The notes under the pieces are model-generated. The model was not told the origin of the DNA. It saw only the letters and a program-made list of their open reading frames with translations, and made no database searches. A DNA stretch of 64,000 bases from Dyadobacter sp. UC 10 (lineage in GTDB: Bacteria; Bacteroidota; Bacteroidia; Cytophagales; Spirosomataceae): assembly GCF_008369915.1 (NCBI RefSeq), contig NZ_VSRN01000001.1, positions 5,886,501-5,950,500 on the forward strand, given 5' to 3'. Each line of letters starts with the position of its first letter. Position 1 is the stretch's first letter. This document shows, piece after piece, positions 36,283-44,885 of the stretch. The translations under genes were made by a program, and so were the position numbers.

Positions 36283-37497
36283 ATGTTTATCAAAATCATA
36301 AACAGTTACCGTATTGCATTCAGCGGACTTAGCAGGGAGACCTGGCTGCTAAGCGTCGTAATCCTCGTGAACCGGTGCGGATACATGGCGGTGCCGTTTA
36401 TGAGCATGTATATTACGCAAAATCTTCACAGAAGTATTGCGGATGCAGGCCTGATTATCACGCTTTTCGGTGCCGGATCGGTGCTGGGCGCCATGGCGGG
36501 AGGTTATTTTACAGACAAATGGGGCTTTCGGCCTGTGCAGGTACTTAGTCTCGTTCTCAGCGGCTTATTTTTTGTTTTATTCGGTCTTGTGACAGATTTT
36601 GCAATTCTCTGCGGTCTGGTGGTTATTCTTAGTTTTTTTGTTGAAGCATTCAAGCCTGCCAATAGCACAGCGGTTGCAGCTTATTCAACTACGGCAAACC
36701 TGACCAGGTCCTATGCGCTGAACCGGCTTGCGACAAATATCGGATTCGGGTTTGGGACTTCGGTGGGAGGGATCCTCGCGGCGATCAATTATCACCTGTT
36801 ATTTTGGGTTGACGGTGTTGTGTACACGATGGCCGGGATCCTTATTCTGGTATTGCTGCCAAAATCGAAAGTGAACAGGGAGCAGACCACCGCGGAAGCG
36901 GACACTTTGGCCGGTAAGTCACCATGGAAAGATGGTTTTTTTCTCCGGTTTTTGCTGATGGTTACACTCTATATGATTTGCTTTTCGCTGCTTTTCAGAC
37001 TGGTGCCGGTTTACTGGAAGGAAGAAATGCACATCGGGGAAGCAACGATTGGTATCTTGCTGGGAATGAACGGACTAATAATTGCATTGTTCGAAATGGT
37101 ACTGATCCAGAACCTGCGTGACCGCTGGGCCGACTCGGTTTACATGGTGGCCGGTGTTGTCTTCAGTGCGCTTTCTTTCCTAGCACTGATTATACCATTT
37201 GTATTACCAATCGTCCTGGCGGGTTTTGCGGTGTTCCTGTTTACGATCGGCGAAATGCTCGCCATTCCTTATATAACCACTTTCGTGATGAACCGGGCAA
37301 GTGACAGCAGCAGGGGGAAGTATTCGGCTGCATACTCTGTGGCCCAAGCTGTTGCGCAAATTGTCGGACCAGCTGCCGGCGGTTACGTGGCTGCTCACTG
37401 GGGCTATCAGTCGCTTTGGGCAGGGCTGATCGTGGTGAGTATTAGCTGCGCATTGGGTTTCCGGCTGCTATTCCAGCGGGGTGTGAGGCTCGGTTGA
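36283..37497 (+). CDS. MFS transporter
   Basis: The 404-residue protein has about 12 hydrophobic segments and the MFS motif A in GGYFTDKWGFRPVQVLS. The middle loop (KSKVNREQTTAEADTLAGK) separates two six-helix halves. It probably exports small molecules by proton antiport; the substrate is unknown. It starts 26 bp after the MocR gene and likely shares its transcript. The last 30 bp overlap the convergent XRE gene. Confidence 0.88.
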   Translation: MFIKIINSYRIAFSGLSRETWLLSVVILVNRCGYMAVPFMSMYITQNLHRSIADAGLIITLFGAGSVLGAMAGGYFTDKWGFRPVQVLSLVLSGLFFVLFGLVTDFAILCGLVVILSFFVEAFKPANSTAVAAYSTTANLTRSYALNRLATNIGFGFGTSVGGILAAINYHLLFWVDGVVYTMAGILILVLLPKSKVNREQTTAEADTLAGKSPWKDGFFLRFLLMVTLYMICFSLLFRLVPVYWKEEMHIGEATIGILLGMNGLIIALFEMVLIQNLRDRWADSVYMVAGVVFSALSFLALIIPFVLPIVLAGFAVFLFTIGEMLAIPYITTFVMNRASDSSRGKYSAAYSVAQAVAQIVGPAAGGYVAAHWGYQSLWAGLIVVSISCALGFRLLFQRGVRLG

Positions 37498-37872
37498 TTC
37501 GCCGGATTCGGCCTGACCGAGGGCTTTATCCAATTGTTCTTTGAGATCTTTGATCCGCTCTTCCTCCATTTCCAGTGCTTTTCTTTGCAGCTCGATGAGA
37601 TCATCTTTCTTCATCATCACATAATTCTCTCTTGGCTCTTCAAACATGGGTGCCTCGCCGATAAGCTGGGCAACGGTCGCATTGAAGACTTCTGCCAGCT
37701 TAATCAGCTCTTTCAGAGACGGATCTCTCTTACCGGTTTCCCAGGCCGAGATGGTCTGTTTATCACGTCTCTTGATCTTTTCTGCAAGTTCGTCCTGGCT
37801 CCATCCCATCAACTCCCGATATTTTCTAATCTTCTCACCAGCTATTGACACTTTTTTAACTTTTGCCGACAC
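37468..37872 (-). CDS. XRE-family regulator with coiled-coil tail
   Basis: The 134-residue protein has a Cro/C1 HTH in residues about 10-70 (EKIRKYRELMGWSQDELAEKI, TISAWETGKRDPSLKELIKLA). A C-terminal coiled coil of about 45 residues follows (LIELQRKALEMEEERIKDL), probably for oligomerisation. Its 3' end overlaps the MFS gene. It is divergent from a small unknown gene (37991); an inverted repeat in the shared region is a likely operator. Confidence 0.9.
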   Translation of the reverse strand: MSAKVKKVSIAGEKIRKYRELMGWSQDELAEKIKRRDKQTISAWETGKRDPSLKELIKLAEVFNATVAQLIGEAPMFEEPRENYVMMKKDDLIELQRKALEMEEERIKDLKEQLDKALGQAESGESTEPHTPLE

Positions 37873-37880
37873 TTTTTTCA

Positions 37881-37930
37881 GTTATTAGTATGTAAATTGT
37901 TGACTTTGTAATAACAATTATTTACCTTTG
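37881..37930 (+). promoter_or_regulatory. Candidate promoter and operator before the 37991 gene
   Basis: TTG at 37900-37902 and TACCTTTG at 37923-37930 are separated by 20 bp, a close match to the Bacteroidota consensus TTG-N20-TAnnTTTG. An inverted repeat GTTATTA (37881-37887) / TAATAAC (37909-37915) brackets the -33 element and could be bound by the XRE regulator transcribed the other way. This places the transcript start near 37937 and favours the ATG at 37991. Confidence 0.6.
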
Positions 37931-37990
37931 TATATATCATTTTTCGTAATACGCAAATTACAAAAATTAGCACACACAAATTCACGTCCA

Positions 37991-38269
37991 ATGGAGGAGC
38001 TGCAAGCACGAGTTTCCGAACATGGTGGATTATCCATCAAGGAGCGCCTTTTAATAAGGTTTATTAAATCAAGAAACATTGTAGGTAAGAACTGGCGTGG
38101 CGTTCTGGCTGCCAGTGATCCATTTTTTAACACAAAGCTGGGAGGCGATTATCTGACTTCCGTTGCGCAGGCTGTGTCCGACAGCAGCCGCGGCAACGTG
38201 GACAGGATAGAGCGGGTAACGATTGCGCTTGAAAAAGTGGCGGGAATACGGTCTTTGCCTGTTGTATAG
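37991..38269 (+). CDS. Small protein of unknown function divergent from an XRE regulator
   Basis: The ATG at 37991 gives 92 residues (MEELQARVSEHGGLSIKERL). An upstream start at 37928 lies inside the promoter element and is unlikely. The sequence is basic and helical, with RFIKSRNIVGKNWRGVLAA and a C-terminal helix DRIERVTIALEKVAGI that recalls small DNA-binding proteins, but no family is recognised. Regulation by the divergent XRE protein is inferred. Confidence 0.6.
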   Translation: MEELQARVSEHGGLSIKERLLIRFIKSRNIVGKNWRGVLAASDPFFNTKLGGDYLTSVAQAVSDSSRGNVDRIERVTIALEKVAGIRSLPVV

Positions 38270-38296
38270 CAGGTATTAATGCAGGGGTTCGGGTAG

Positions 38297-38839
38297 CTAT
38301 TCAAATATACCTGTTTCCATTCCGTCGAAACTGCGGACATTTTTCTGTTCCCAGTAGGTTCTGATCCCGTCTTCGCCCTTTTTCCGTGCCCAATTGTTGA
38401 GCTCGTTCCGTTCCTGGGAATATTCCATGAAGGGAACTGCCATTCCGCACGAGGTTTGGACGATATCTATTTCAATATCGATGAGCTGACGTGCGCCTTC
38501 CAGTTTGGGAAAAAGATCAATGTATTCAGTCCATGCCTTGTCGCGTGGGTGGTAAGCTTTACCTGTTCCGTATAGTCTGAGTATCAATGGCTTTCCTTCA
38601 AAAGCGCAGAACATGACTGTAATGCGGTTATTTTCGAGCAGGTGAGCCGCTGTTTCGTTGCCGCTTCCTGTGACATTCAGCCACATGACGCGATTTGGTT
38701 CGAGTATCCTGAACGAATCCATACCTTTTGGGGAAAGGTTGACCGTGCCCGAGCTCATTGCCGTGGCGACGAAGAATATCTTTTGTTTCTGAATGAAATC
38801 AGACAGTTCGGGCGTAACGTGCGTTAATTTTTTCCCCAT
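38297..38839 (-). CDS. PNPOx-fold flavoprotein of the pyridoxamine oxidase-like family
   Basis: From the ATG at 38839 the protein has 180 residues. N-terminal FIQKQKIFFVATAMSSGTVNLSPKG and later NRVMWLNVTGSGNETAAHLLENNRITVMF (in pieces) are typical of Putative_PNPOx proteins with FMN split-barrel fold. The C-terminal CGMAVPFMEYSQERNEL and NWARKKGEDGI motif is common in this subfamily. Probably a cytosolic flavin-dependent oxidoreductase; the substrate is not known. Confidence 0.88.
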   Translation of the reverse strand: MGKKLTHVTPELSDFIQKQKIFFVATAMSSGTVNLSPKGMDSFRILEPNRVMWLNVTGSGNETAAHLLENNRITVMFCAFEGKPLILRLYGTGKAYHPRDKAWTEYIDLFPKLEGARQLIDIEIDIVQTSCGMAVPFMEYSQERNELNNWARKKGEDGIRTYWEQKNVRSFDGMETGIFE

Positions 38840-38919
38840 TTGCAAATTAGTTATTTCAGAAGCCGGTCGTTGCTTCTGGTATGTTTACGCCAGCCGTTAT
38901 AGTTGAGTTCCTGTTGCGT

Positions 38920-40905
38920 TCAGATTTTTTTACCCTGAATACGGAATGCATTCAGTATTGCTAGAAGGGCTACTCCTACATCTGCAAAAACGGCCTCCCA
39001 GAGCGTAGCGATACCGCCGGCTCCCAAAAGCATAACCGCCACTTTCACGCCCATAGCCAGGGAGATATTCTGGTAAACTACGCTTTTAGTGATCTTTCCT
39101 GCCCGGATAGCGGATACAATTTTAGAAGGCTGATCGTTTTGGATCACAATATCAGCAGTTTCAATCGCAGCATCAGAGCCGAGTGCGCCCATTGCGATAC
39201 CGGCATCGGCGAGCGCAATTACAGGCGCATCATTCACACCGTCACCGACAAAGGCAATTCTTTTTCCCTGGTCTTTTAATCGCTGTACAATCGCTACCTT
39301 ATCTTCCGGAAGCAAGTCGCCATAGCTTTGCTGTATTTTCAGCTCATTAGCAATGTGCGTCACTACCGCCGTTTTATCGCCGGACAGCATTATCGTTTCG
39401 ATGTTGAGGGATTTCAAATCGGCCACAGTTTGTGCGGCATCTTCTTTTACCTCGTCAGCAATGATGAAGTGGCCGGCATATTTACCGTCAATTGCAACGG
39501 CGACTATCGTTTCGGGGATTTCCAGAAGAGCTCCGGGGTACGGAATCGCATATCGGTCAAGCAGTTTCAGATTTCCTGCCAGTATTTCTTTCTGATCCAC
39601 ATTTCCCGCTAGTCCGTGCCCGGCTATTTCTTTTACTTTGAGAGGTGTATAAAGTTCAGAACCAGTGGCATGGCTAACCACTGCCTTTGCAGCCGGATGT
39701 GTGGAATAGCTTTCGAGCGAAGCGGCCAGCGTGATAAATTGCCGGCGATCCAGGTCCGTTTCGACTTTCTGAACTTTGAAAACTCCTTTCGTTAATGTTC
39801 CGGTTTTATCAGAAACAACCGTATCTATTTTTGTGATAATATCCAGAAAATTAGCGCCCTTCACCAGAATACCATTCCGTGAAGCCAAGCCGATCCCGCC
39901 GAAATAACCCAATGGAATAGAAACAGTGAGCGCGCAGGGGCAGGCTATTACCAGAAAAACCATACCCCGGTAAAGCCACTGGTCAAAACTGTAATCAACT
40001 ACAAAAAGGTAAGGCAAAACTATGATCAAAACCGCCAATAAAAAGACGATAGGGGTGTAGATCTTCGCCAACCGGCTGATCAGTAATTGGGTAGGGGCCT
40101 TTCGGGCCGTCGCTTCCTGAACCATTTCGAGGATGCGGGAAAGCTTGGAGTCTTTAAATAGGGTAGTCACGGTAATTTCTACCGCCTGCTCCGTGTTGAT
40201 CATTCCAGCCAGTACCGGACTGCCTTTCGAGATTACGTCCGGGCGTGGCTCACCGGTGAGTGCTGCCGTATTGAATATACCGGAATCTGATTTGAGCTTA
40301 CCGTCGAGCGCGACTTTTTCACCGGCTTTGACCAAAATGATCTCACCAATCGCCACACTATCAGGACTTACCGGCTTAGTCTGTTGGTCCCGGATGACGG
40401 TTACTGTATCCGGGCGAATGTCAAGCAGGGCTTTGATCGAATTTTTGGATCGATTTACAGCAATATCCTGAAATAATTCTCCGATCTCGTAAAATATCAT
40501 CACCGCTACCCCTTCACTGAATTCACCAATGTAAAATGCACCCAGGGTGGCAATGGTCATCAGCGTAAATTCATTGAAAAAATCGCCGCGTGCTATCCGC
40601 CGAAAGGCGATTGCAATCGTTTTGTTGCCGGCCAATAAATAGGCAGTGAGCATCAGGGCTATTTCGACAGCCCTTTTAATTTCTACCTCTAAAATAAAGG
40701 TAATTGCCAGTGTGCCAAGAAGTATGGTCAGGCTCAGCCACAGCATCCACCTGCTTTTTAAAATACTTACCTCGCCACCATCGCCATGATCATGGTCGTG
40801 ATCGTGATCGTGATCGGGTTCTGTTTTTGGATGGCCGTGGTTGTCGTGATCTGAGCAGCAGTGATCGGTATCCGGGTGAGTAAGCTTCGTTTCCTGAACT
40901 TTCAT
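38920..40905 (-). CDS. Zn/Cd/Co-translocating P-type ATPase without HMA domain
   Basis: The 661-residue P1B-ATPase has CPC in the metal-binding membrane helix (about 322-324), the phosphorylated Asp366 in DKTGTL, TGEP in the actuator domain and GDGVNDAP in the hinge. A Lys in GVKVAVML and an Asp in FADVGVALLAILNAFR fit the Zn/Cd (ZntA/CadA) class. No CxxC HMA domain precedes the first helix; instead there is a tail of HCCSDHDNHGH and alternating D-H residues (31-40) likely to bind metal. It exports divalent metal from the cytosol. Confidence 0.94.
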   Translation of the reverse strand: MKVQETKLTHPDTDHCCSDHDNHGHPKTEPDHDHDHDHDHGDGGEVSILKSRWMLWLSLTILLGTLAITFILEVEIKRAVEIALMLTAYLLAGNKTIAIAFRRIARGDFFNEFTLMTIATLGAFYIGEFSEGVAVMIFYEIGELFQDIAVNRSKNSIKALLDIRPDTVTVIRDQQTKPVSPDSVAIGEIILVKAGEKVALDGKLKSDSGIFNTAALTGEPRPDVISKGSPVLAGMINTEQAVEITVTTLFKDSKLSRILEMVQEATARKAPTQLLISRLAKIYTPIVFLLAVLIIVLPYLFVVDYSFDQWLYRGMVFLVIACPCALTVSIPLGYFGGIGLASRNGILVKGANFLDIITKIDTVVSDKTGTLTKGVFKVQKVETDLDRRQFITLAASLESYSTHPAAKAVVSHATGSELYTPLKVKEIAGHGLAGNVDQKEILAGNLKLLDRYAIPYPGALLEIPETIVAVAIDGKYAGHFIIADEVKEDAAQTVADLKSLNIETIMLSGDKTAVVTHIANELKIQQSYGDLLPEDKVAIVQRLKDQGKRIAFVGDGVNDAPVIALADAGIAMGALGSDAAIETADIVIQNDQPSKIVSAIRAGKITKSVVYQNISLAMGVKVAVMLLGAGGIATLWEAVFADVGVALLAILNAFRIQGKKI

Positions 40906-41152
40906 GATCGTTGGATTAGACTGTAAAGATAAGTCCGATAACCGTGCAACAGGGTTTCAGGTGCTGTAAATCAACTTGTTGCACCATTGTTGCAGCGTTT
41001 CTGGTCTGAATTCCAGCCAGGTACGCCTCAAACTTTTCAAGTTTTTGCCTGAGTTATTTTACGGTTTCGAATCATACACAACTGGTAACAGCAGCTATAT
41101 GTTTTTGCCGCTTAAAGATTTAAATTTACCAATGCCCTATTCGACCAGTTGT

Positions 41153-41656
41153 ATGTCTTTTCGATTACCCATATACACTATCTATTATTTTGTACTCATG
41201 CATCTGTCGAGCTGTACGCCCCGGCAATCTGCCCTTGATCTAAATGATGTTACGTTCTTTGATGCTGCCGCAGCAGATCAAATATTATTTCTCGAGTTCA
41301 GGGTGGGTTTTTCGAAAAAGGGTAGTCAGGAAGAAATAGGCCTGGTAAGTGCCATAGCTGGAAAAGGGAGAATTAAAAATCTGAGACGACCGGTAGAATC
41401 TCCCTATCAAATTCGGATCGTACCGCGGTACAGCGTCAGTGCGATGGAACTGCCATTGGTTTATCAGCATCCGCTGTTTCAGGAAGTAGAAGTTCCTGAT
41501 CCATCCGGCGTAATCAAGCGGAGGAAGATGTATACAAAGGAAGGGACATTCACCATGCGCATGCAGGCCGACAGGAATATCGAAAAACTGGACATTTACA
41601 GTGTTACTCCGGAAAGAGGAGAAGTCAAAATTTACACCCTAAAATTGAAGCGATGA
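41153..41656 (+). CDS. Lipoprotein of unknown function coupled to the M64 peptidase
   Basis: The ATG at 41153 gives 167 residues starting MSFRLPIYTIYYFVLMHLSS, with a lipobox LSSC. A longer frame open from 40976 has no signal and is less likely. The mature part has a beta-rich look (ILFLEFRVGFSKKG, TFTMRMQADRNIEKLDIYSV). Not recognised. Its stop overlaps the next ATG by 4 bp (ATGA), so it is translated with the M64 peptidase and may be its surface partner or inhibitor (inference). Confidence 0.7.
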   Translation: MSFRLPIYTIYYFVLMHLSSCTPRQSALDLNDVTFFDAAAADQILFLEFRVGFSKKGSQEEIGLVSAIAGKGRIKNLRRPVESPYQIRIVPRYSVSAMELPLVYQHPLFQEVEVPDPSGVIKRRKMYTKEGTFTMRMQADRNIEKLDIYSVTPERGEVKIYTLKLKR

Positions 41657-43452
41657 AAAAAAACTTTACCACACTATGTCTTTCCATATTTGCAGCTCAG
41701 GCATTTGCCCAAAATTTTTCCGTAGACACACTTTACAAAACGGGTCCTCTTATCAACAGGATCAATATAGTTATCCTGGGTGATGGTTTCACAGAAGCAG
41801 AGCTGCCGGAATTCAGGAAGGAAGCGAAAAAATTTGCTGATTTCTTTCTCGGTTACGCGCCGTACAACCGGTATCGGTCTTATTTCAATTTCTTTGCGAT
41901 TTCAACGCCTTCGGAAGAAAGTGGCGTCAGCAACCCGGGAAACGCACCCGACGCTTACCCTCAGCAACCGGTAGGAATGAAGAAAACGTTTTACAGTGCC
42001 TCATTCGGATCGGCAATTCACCGGCTTGTCACAATTGATTATGGGGTCGCTTACAATGTACTTGCGGCCAATCTCCCTGATTATGACCTGATTGTAGTGC
42101 TGGTGAATACCACCTACTATGGGGGTTCCGGTGGTTCTGTCGCCGTCCACACTTTAAATGAAAGTGCCAACCTGATCGGCGTACATGAAATAGGACATAC
42201 CTTCGCTTCGCTGAGTGACGAATATTGGGCAGGCCCGCAATTTGGTAGGGAGGCGGCTAATATGACCGCAATTTCTGATCCTGGGAATGTGAGATGGAAA
42301 AATTGGCTCGATGCGGAGGGCATTGGTGTTTACAGGCATGGCAGTGACGGAGAAGCTGCAAATTGGCACAAGCCGGCGAATGGAACCTGTTTAATGGAGT
42401 ATCTGGATCAGCAATTCTGTGTAGTATGCCGGGAGGCTACTACGGAGCGGATCCTGAATGTTGTCAATCCGATTGAACAGGTCGCGCCGGATACTGTGGA
42501 AGCATTTTTTTTGGATAAACCGACTAAATTCAGTGTGCAACTGTTGGAACCCAACCCAAACAGCCTCAGCATTGATTGGAAGTTGAACGGAAAAGTGATT
42601 GCTTCCGGCACAAATGAGGTCACCATGGGGCCTGTCGGGCTGGCAACCGGTGATAAGATTACGGCAGTGATAGTCGACTCAACTTCGCTGAGCCGGTCAG
42701 ATCTGGTCCGGGCATCGCGTGTACGGACCGTTGAATGGCGGCTAGAAACGAATCTCCCGGCAAGGTTCTCAGTCGAAGCAAGCGCAGATTCTGTATGCGA
42801 AAACGCACTGGTGACACTGAGGGCGACAGGTTGCGATGGTGCTGTTAGCTGGTCAACCGGCGCCTCGGGTGATACCGTCGTCATTTCCGCACTCCAAACT
42901 TCAAAATTTACCGCAACCTGCCAGAGTACGGGGCAATCGGCAGGGTTGACAATTAACGTGGCGCCTTCTCCTTTGGCTTTTGCTACCAATACCGGTCCGT
43001 ATTTTCAAGGCGCGACGATCGACTTGCGCGCGGAAGGTGGAGCTACTTACGAATGGAGCGGCCCCCGAGATTTTACAGCCACTACCCAAACCGTATCCAT
43101 TCCAGAAGCGCAGGTAACTCACAAGGGGACTTATACGGTCAAGGCAAGCAACCAGTTTGGATGCAGTGATACTGCGTCAACAAACGTCGTCGTAGAACCG
43201 ATACTTGCGGTTGAAGATCCTGCAAATTCGTGGGTAAGGGTATCGCCTAATCCTGCAAGGGACTATATAAAAATTGAGACCGGTTTTAATGGCAATTCGG
43301 AGCTGGTACTAACCAATGCAGCTGGACAAATAATCGCCACAAAGACTTTCAGCAGAGAGACTGAAGTGAGAATCAACGCCGCTTCCGGAATTTACATTTA
43401 CAAAATAACGAATGCAGAAAAGGAGTTCTCGGGCAAGGTTATCATAGAGTAG
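41653..43452 (+). CDS. M64-family (IgA peptidase-like) metallopeptidase with type IX sorting domain
   Basis: The 599-residue secreted protein has a signal peptide (MKKNFTTLCLSIFAAQAFAQ). The M64 catalytic domain spans about residues 35-275, starting INIVILGDGFTEAEL; the zinc motif is HEIGHTFASLSDEY at 178-191. One or two Ig/PKD-like domains follow (SVEASADSVCENALVTLRAT). The ending VRVSPNPARDYIKIETG ... GIYIYKI is a type IX C-terminal sorting domain. It is exported and probably cell-surface bound; the protein substrate is unknown. Confidence 0.93.
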   Translation: MKKNFTTLCLSIFAAQAFAQNFSVDTLYKTGPLINRINIVILGDGFTEAELPEFRKEAKKFADFFLGYAPYNRYRSYFNFFAISTPSEESGVSNPGNAPDAYPQQPVGMKKTFYSASFGSAIHRLVTIDYGVAYNVLAANLPDYDLIVVLVNTTYYGGSGGSVAVHTLNESANLIGVHEIGHTFASLSDEYWAGPQFGREAANMTAISDPGNVRWKNWLDAEGIGVYRHGSDGEAANWHKPANGTCLMEYLDQQFCVVCREATTERILNVVNPIEQVAPDTVEAFFLDKPTKFSVQLLEPNPNSLSIDWKLNGKVIASGTNEVTMGPVGLATGDKITAVIVDSTSLSRSDLVRASRVRTVEWRLETNLPARFSVEASADSVCENALVTLRATGCDGAVSWSTGASGDTVVISALQTSKFTATCQSTGQSAGLTINVAPSPLAFATNTGPYFQGATIDLRAEGGATYEWSGPRDFTATTQTVSIPEAQVTHKGTYTVKASNQFGCSDTASTNVVVEPILAVEDPANSWVRVSPNPARDYIKIETGFNGNSELVLTNAAGQIIATKTFSRETEVRINAASGIYIYKITNAEKEFSGKVIIE

Positions 43453-43463
43453 GTATCTCCGGA

Positions 43464-43500
43464 AACAAAAAAAGCCTCCTTAAAGGAGACTTTCGTTTTA
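43464..43500. terminator. Bidirectional terminator
   Basis: AAAGcCTCCTT and AAGGAGaCTTT form a short hairpin preceded by a run of A and followed by TTTT, so it can end transcripts from both the M64 gene (plus) and the small RHH gene (minus) that end on either side. Confidence 0.7.
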
Positions 43501-43794
43501 ATCTGTCAGAGATTTAGGCTTTCTGCCCACTTTCGTCCGGTTTCGGATCTTGTCTGGGCGGGGTCGGATTTCTTTATCCTCGAAATACAGCTTTAAAGAT
43601 TCAAGGATGATATCTTTTTGGGTAAGCCCTTCCCAATATCCATAATCCTTCATGTTTTCCATTAAAATGTAATCACAGTCGAAGGTTACTTTGGTTGGCG
43701 CTCCCTCTATCACCTCGTTGGGTTTGTTTGGCTCTTCCTGAACATCGGTTACCAATGGAAGTGGCGCAAAATCAAATTTCCTCTCTTTTGCCAT
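43498..43794 (-). CDS. Small ribbon-helix-helix-like ParA partner
   Basis: The 98-residue protein starts 5 bp after the parA stop. A disordered basic/Pro-rich N terminus (MAKERKFDFAPLPLV) precedes a segment TKVTFDCDYILMENMKDYG then LTQKDIILESLKLYFED, which fits one beta strand and two helices as in RHH DNA-binding proteins. Such small partners (ParG-like) act with ParA in type Ib partition. The assignment rests on position and pattern, not on strong similarity. The C-terminal tail is basic (RPRPDKIRNRTKVGRK). Confidence 0.6.
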   Translation of the reverse strand: MAKERKFDFAPLPLVTDVQEEPNKPNEVIEGAPTKVTFDCDYILMENMKDYGYWEGLTQKDIILESLKLYFEDKEIRPRPDKIRNRTKVGRKPKSLTD

Positions 43795-43799
43795 AAGTG

Positions 43800-44564
43800 T
43801 CAGTTATTAATTCGTTCCAGTATTTCTTTAGTTAGCTTGTAATAGTCTTCCGCTCCGTTGCTGGCGGGCGCGTAATCGAATATAGTTGTGCCGTTTGCCT
43901 GCGCTTCCGACAGTGCGATGTTATCGCGAATGTACGAATCCATAAATACATCACCAAGTTGGTCCCTGGTTGCATTGATCAGCTCGTGACTGATCTTTTT
44001 CCTGATCTTAGGGTTATAGCGTGTTGCAAATACGCCGCCCAGGTTTGTGCTCGGACTAATTTTCTTGATCTCTGCTGAGTAAACCAGGAAATTTCTCAAA
44101 CCTTCATAACTTAAAAACTCAGCCTGCAGCGGCACATAATATTGGTGACACGAGACAAGCGCCAGTCTGGTATTTCCATACAGAGCGGGCGGGCAGTCGA
44201 TGATCACGAAATCGTAAAGATCCTTTACTTTTTCCAATGCAATTTTCAGGTTGAAGGGAAACACAGGAGCCGATCTGATCGTATCCTCCCTGTGTATCAT
44301 CTCGGCCGATCCTGGCAGTACATCAATATCCCCAACACGCTTCACAATCTCGTCAAATTCATATTCACCGGTGATGAACGAGCCACTGTCTTTCTTCAAA
44401 CCTGCATGTGCAATTCCGAAGCTTTTCGTTAAACTGGCTTGTGCATCGAGGTCAATAACCAGCACCCTTGCATTTGCAAATTTGCTGAGACCGGCAGCAA
44501 TGCTCTGAGCGGACGTAGTCTTTCCTACGCCACCTTTGTTGTTGACAATACTGATGATTTTCAT
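43800..44564 (-). CDS. ParA-family partition ATPase
   Basis: The 254-residue protein has the deviant Walker A motif NNKGGVGKTTSAQ at its N terminus (Lys10 and Lys15), the Walker A' strand VLVIDLDAQASLTKSFGI and Walker B FVIIDCPPALYGNTRLAL. It is small and lacks an N-terminal HTH, like type Ib ParA or MinD-like orphan ParAs. It forms a pair with the downstream small gene. No replication initiator is nearby, so it is either an orphan partition system or positions a cellular cargo. Confidence 0.93.
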   Translation of the reverse strand: MKIISIVNNKGGVGKTTSAQSIAAGLSKFANARVLVIDLDAQASLTKSFGIAHAGLKKDSGSFITGEYEFDEIVKRVGDIDVLPGSAEMIHREDTIRSAPVFPFNLKIALEKVKDLYDFVIIDCPPALYGNTRLALVSCHQYYVPLQAEFLSYEGLRNFLVYSAEIKKISPSTNLGGVFATRYNPKIRKKISHELINATRDQLGDVFMDSYIRDNIALSEAQANGTTIFDYAPASNGAEDYYKLTKEILERINN

Positions 44565-44800
44565 TTAAAAGTATTATTAGTATAAAAAGTTAGTCGTTTA
44601 TTCCAAGTCTGATGTGTAAATAAACGGAAAATATTTTTACTACTATTCCTTCTAAATAAAAAGCTTCAAAAGTTTTTGTCGTTGTAAATGTATAAATCTT
44701 TCTAAAAGAATAATAAGTATAAAAAGATTTTATTTTTGTAGTGAAGATGAATTTCTTTGTAAGAAATTGGTAAAGAATGATTTAGGTAGCGAAAATTAAA
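44565..44800. other. AT-rich region upstream of parA with short repeats
   Basis: The 236-bp segment holds no credible gene. GTATTATTAGTATAAAAAG (44571-44589) is echoed by AATAATAAGTATAAAAAG (about 44709-44726). An inverted repeat CGTTTATT / AATAAACG lies at about 44595-44626. Such a cluster next to parA could be an operator or centromere-like site; no function is proven. Confidence 0.45.
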
Positions 44801-44833
44801 AATAAAAAAGCCCGCTGATTTTTATAGCGGGCT
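44801..44833 (-). terminator. Rho-independent terminator of the MFS/TetR operon
   Basis: On the minus strand AGCCCGCT / AGCGGGCT form a perfect 8-bp stem with a 9-base loop, followed by a run of six T. It lies about 50 bp after the stop of the MFS gene ending at 44886. Confidence 0.85.
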
Positions 44834-44885
44834 AATTAAATGAACGAATTTGGATACCTGACCGAACAGCTTACTGGTCATCGAG

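Noticed and set aside
40790..40835. GTGATC-type tandem repeat considered as a CRISPR-like or microsatellite locus
   Set aside because: It codes for the D-H tail of the P-type ATPase, has no spacers and is in frame; it is annotated with that gene.
44731..44738. TATTTTTG resembling a plus-strand -7 promoter element
   Set aside because: No TTG lies 20 bp upstream and no plus-strand gene or RNA with a suitable terminator follows.
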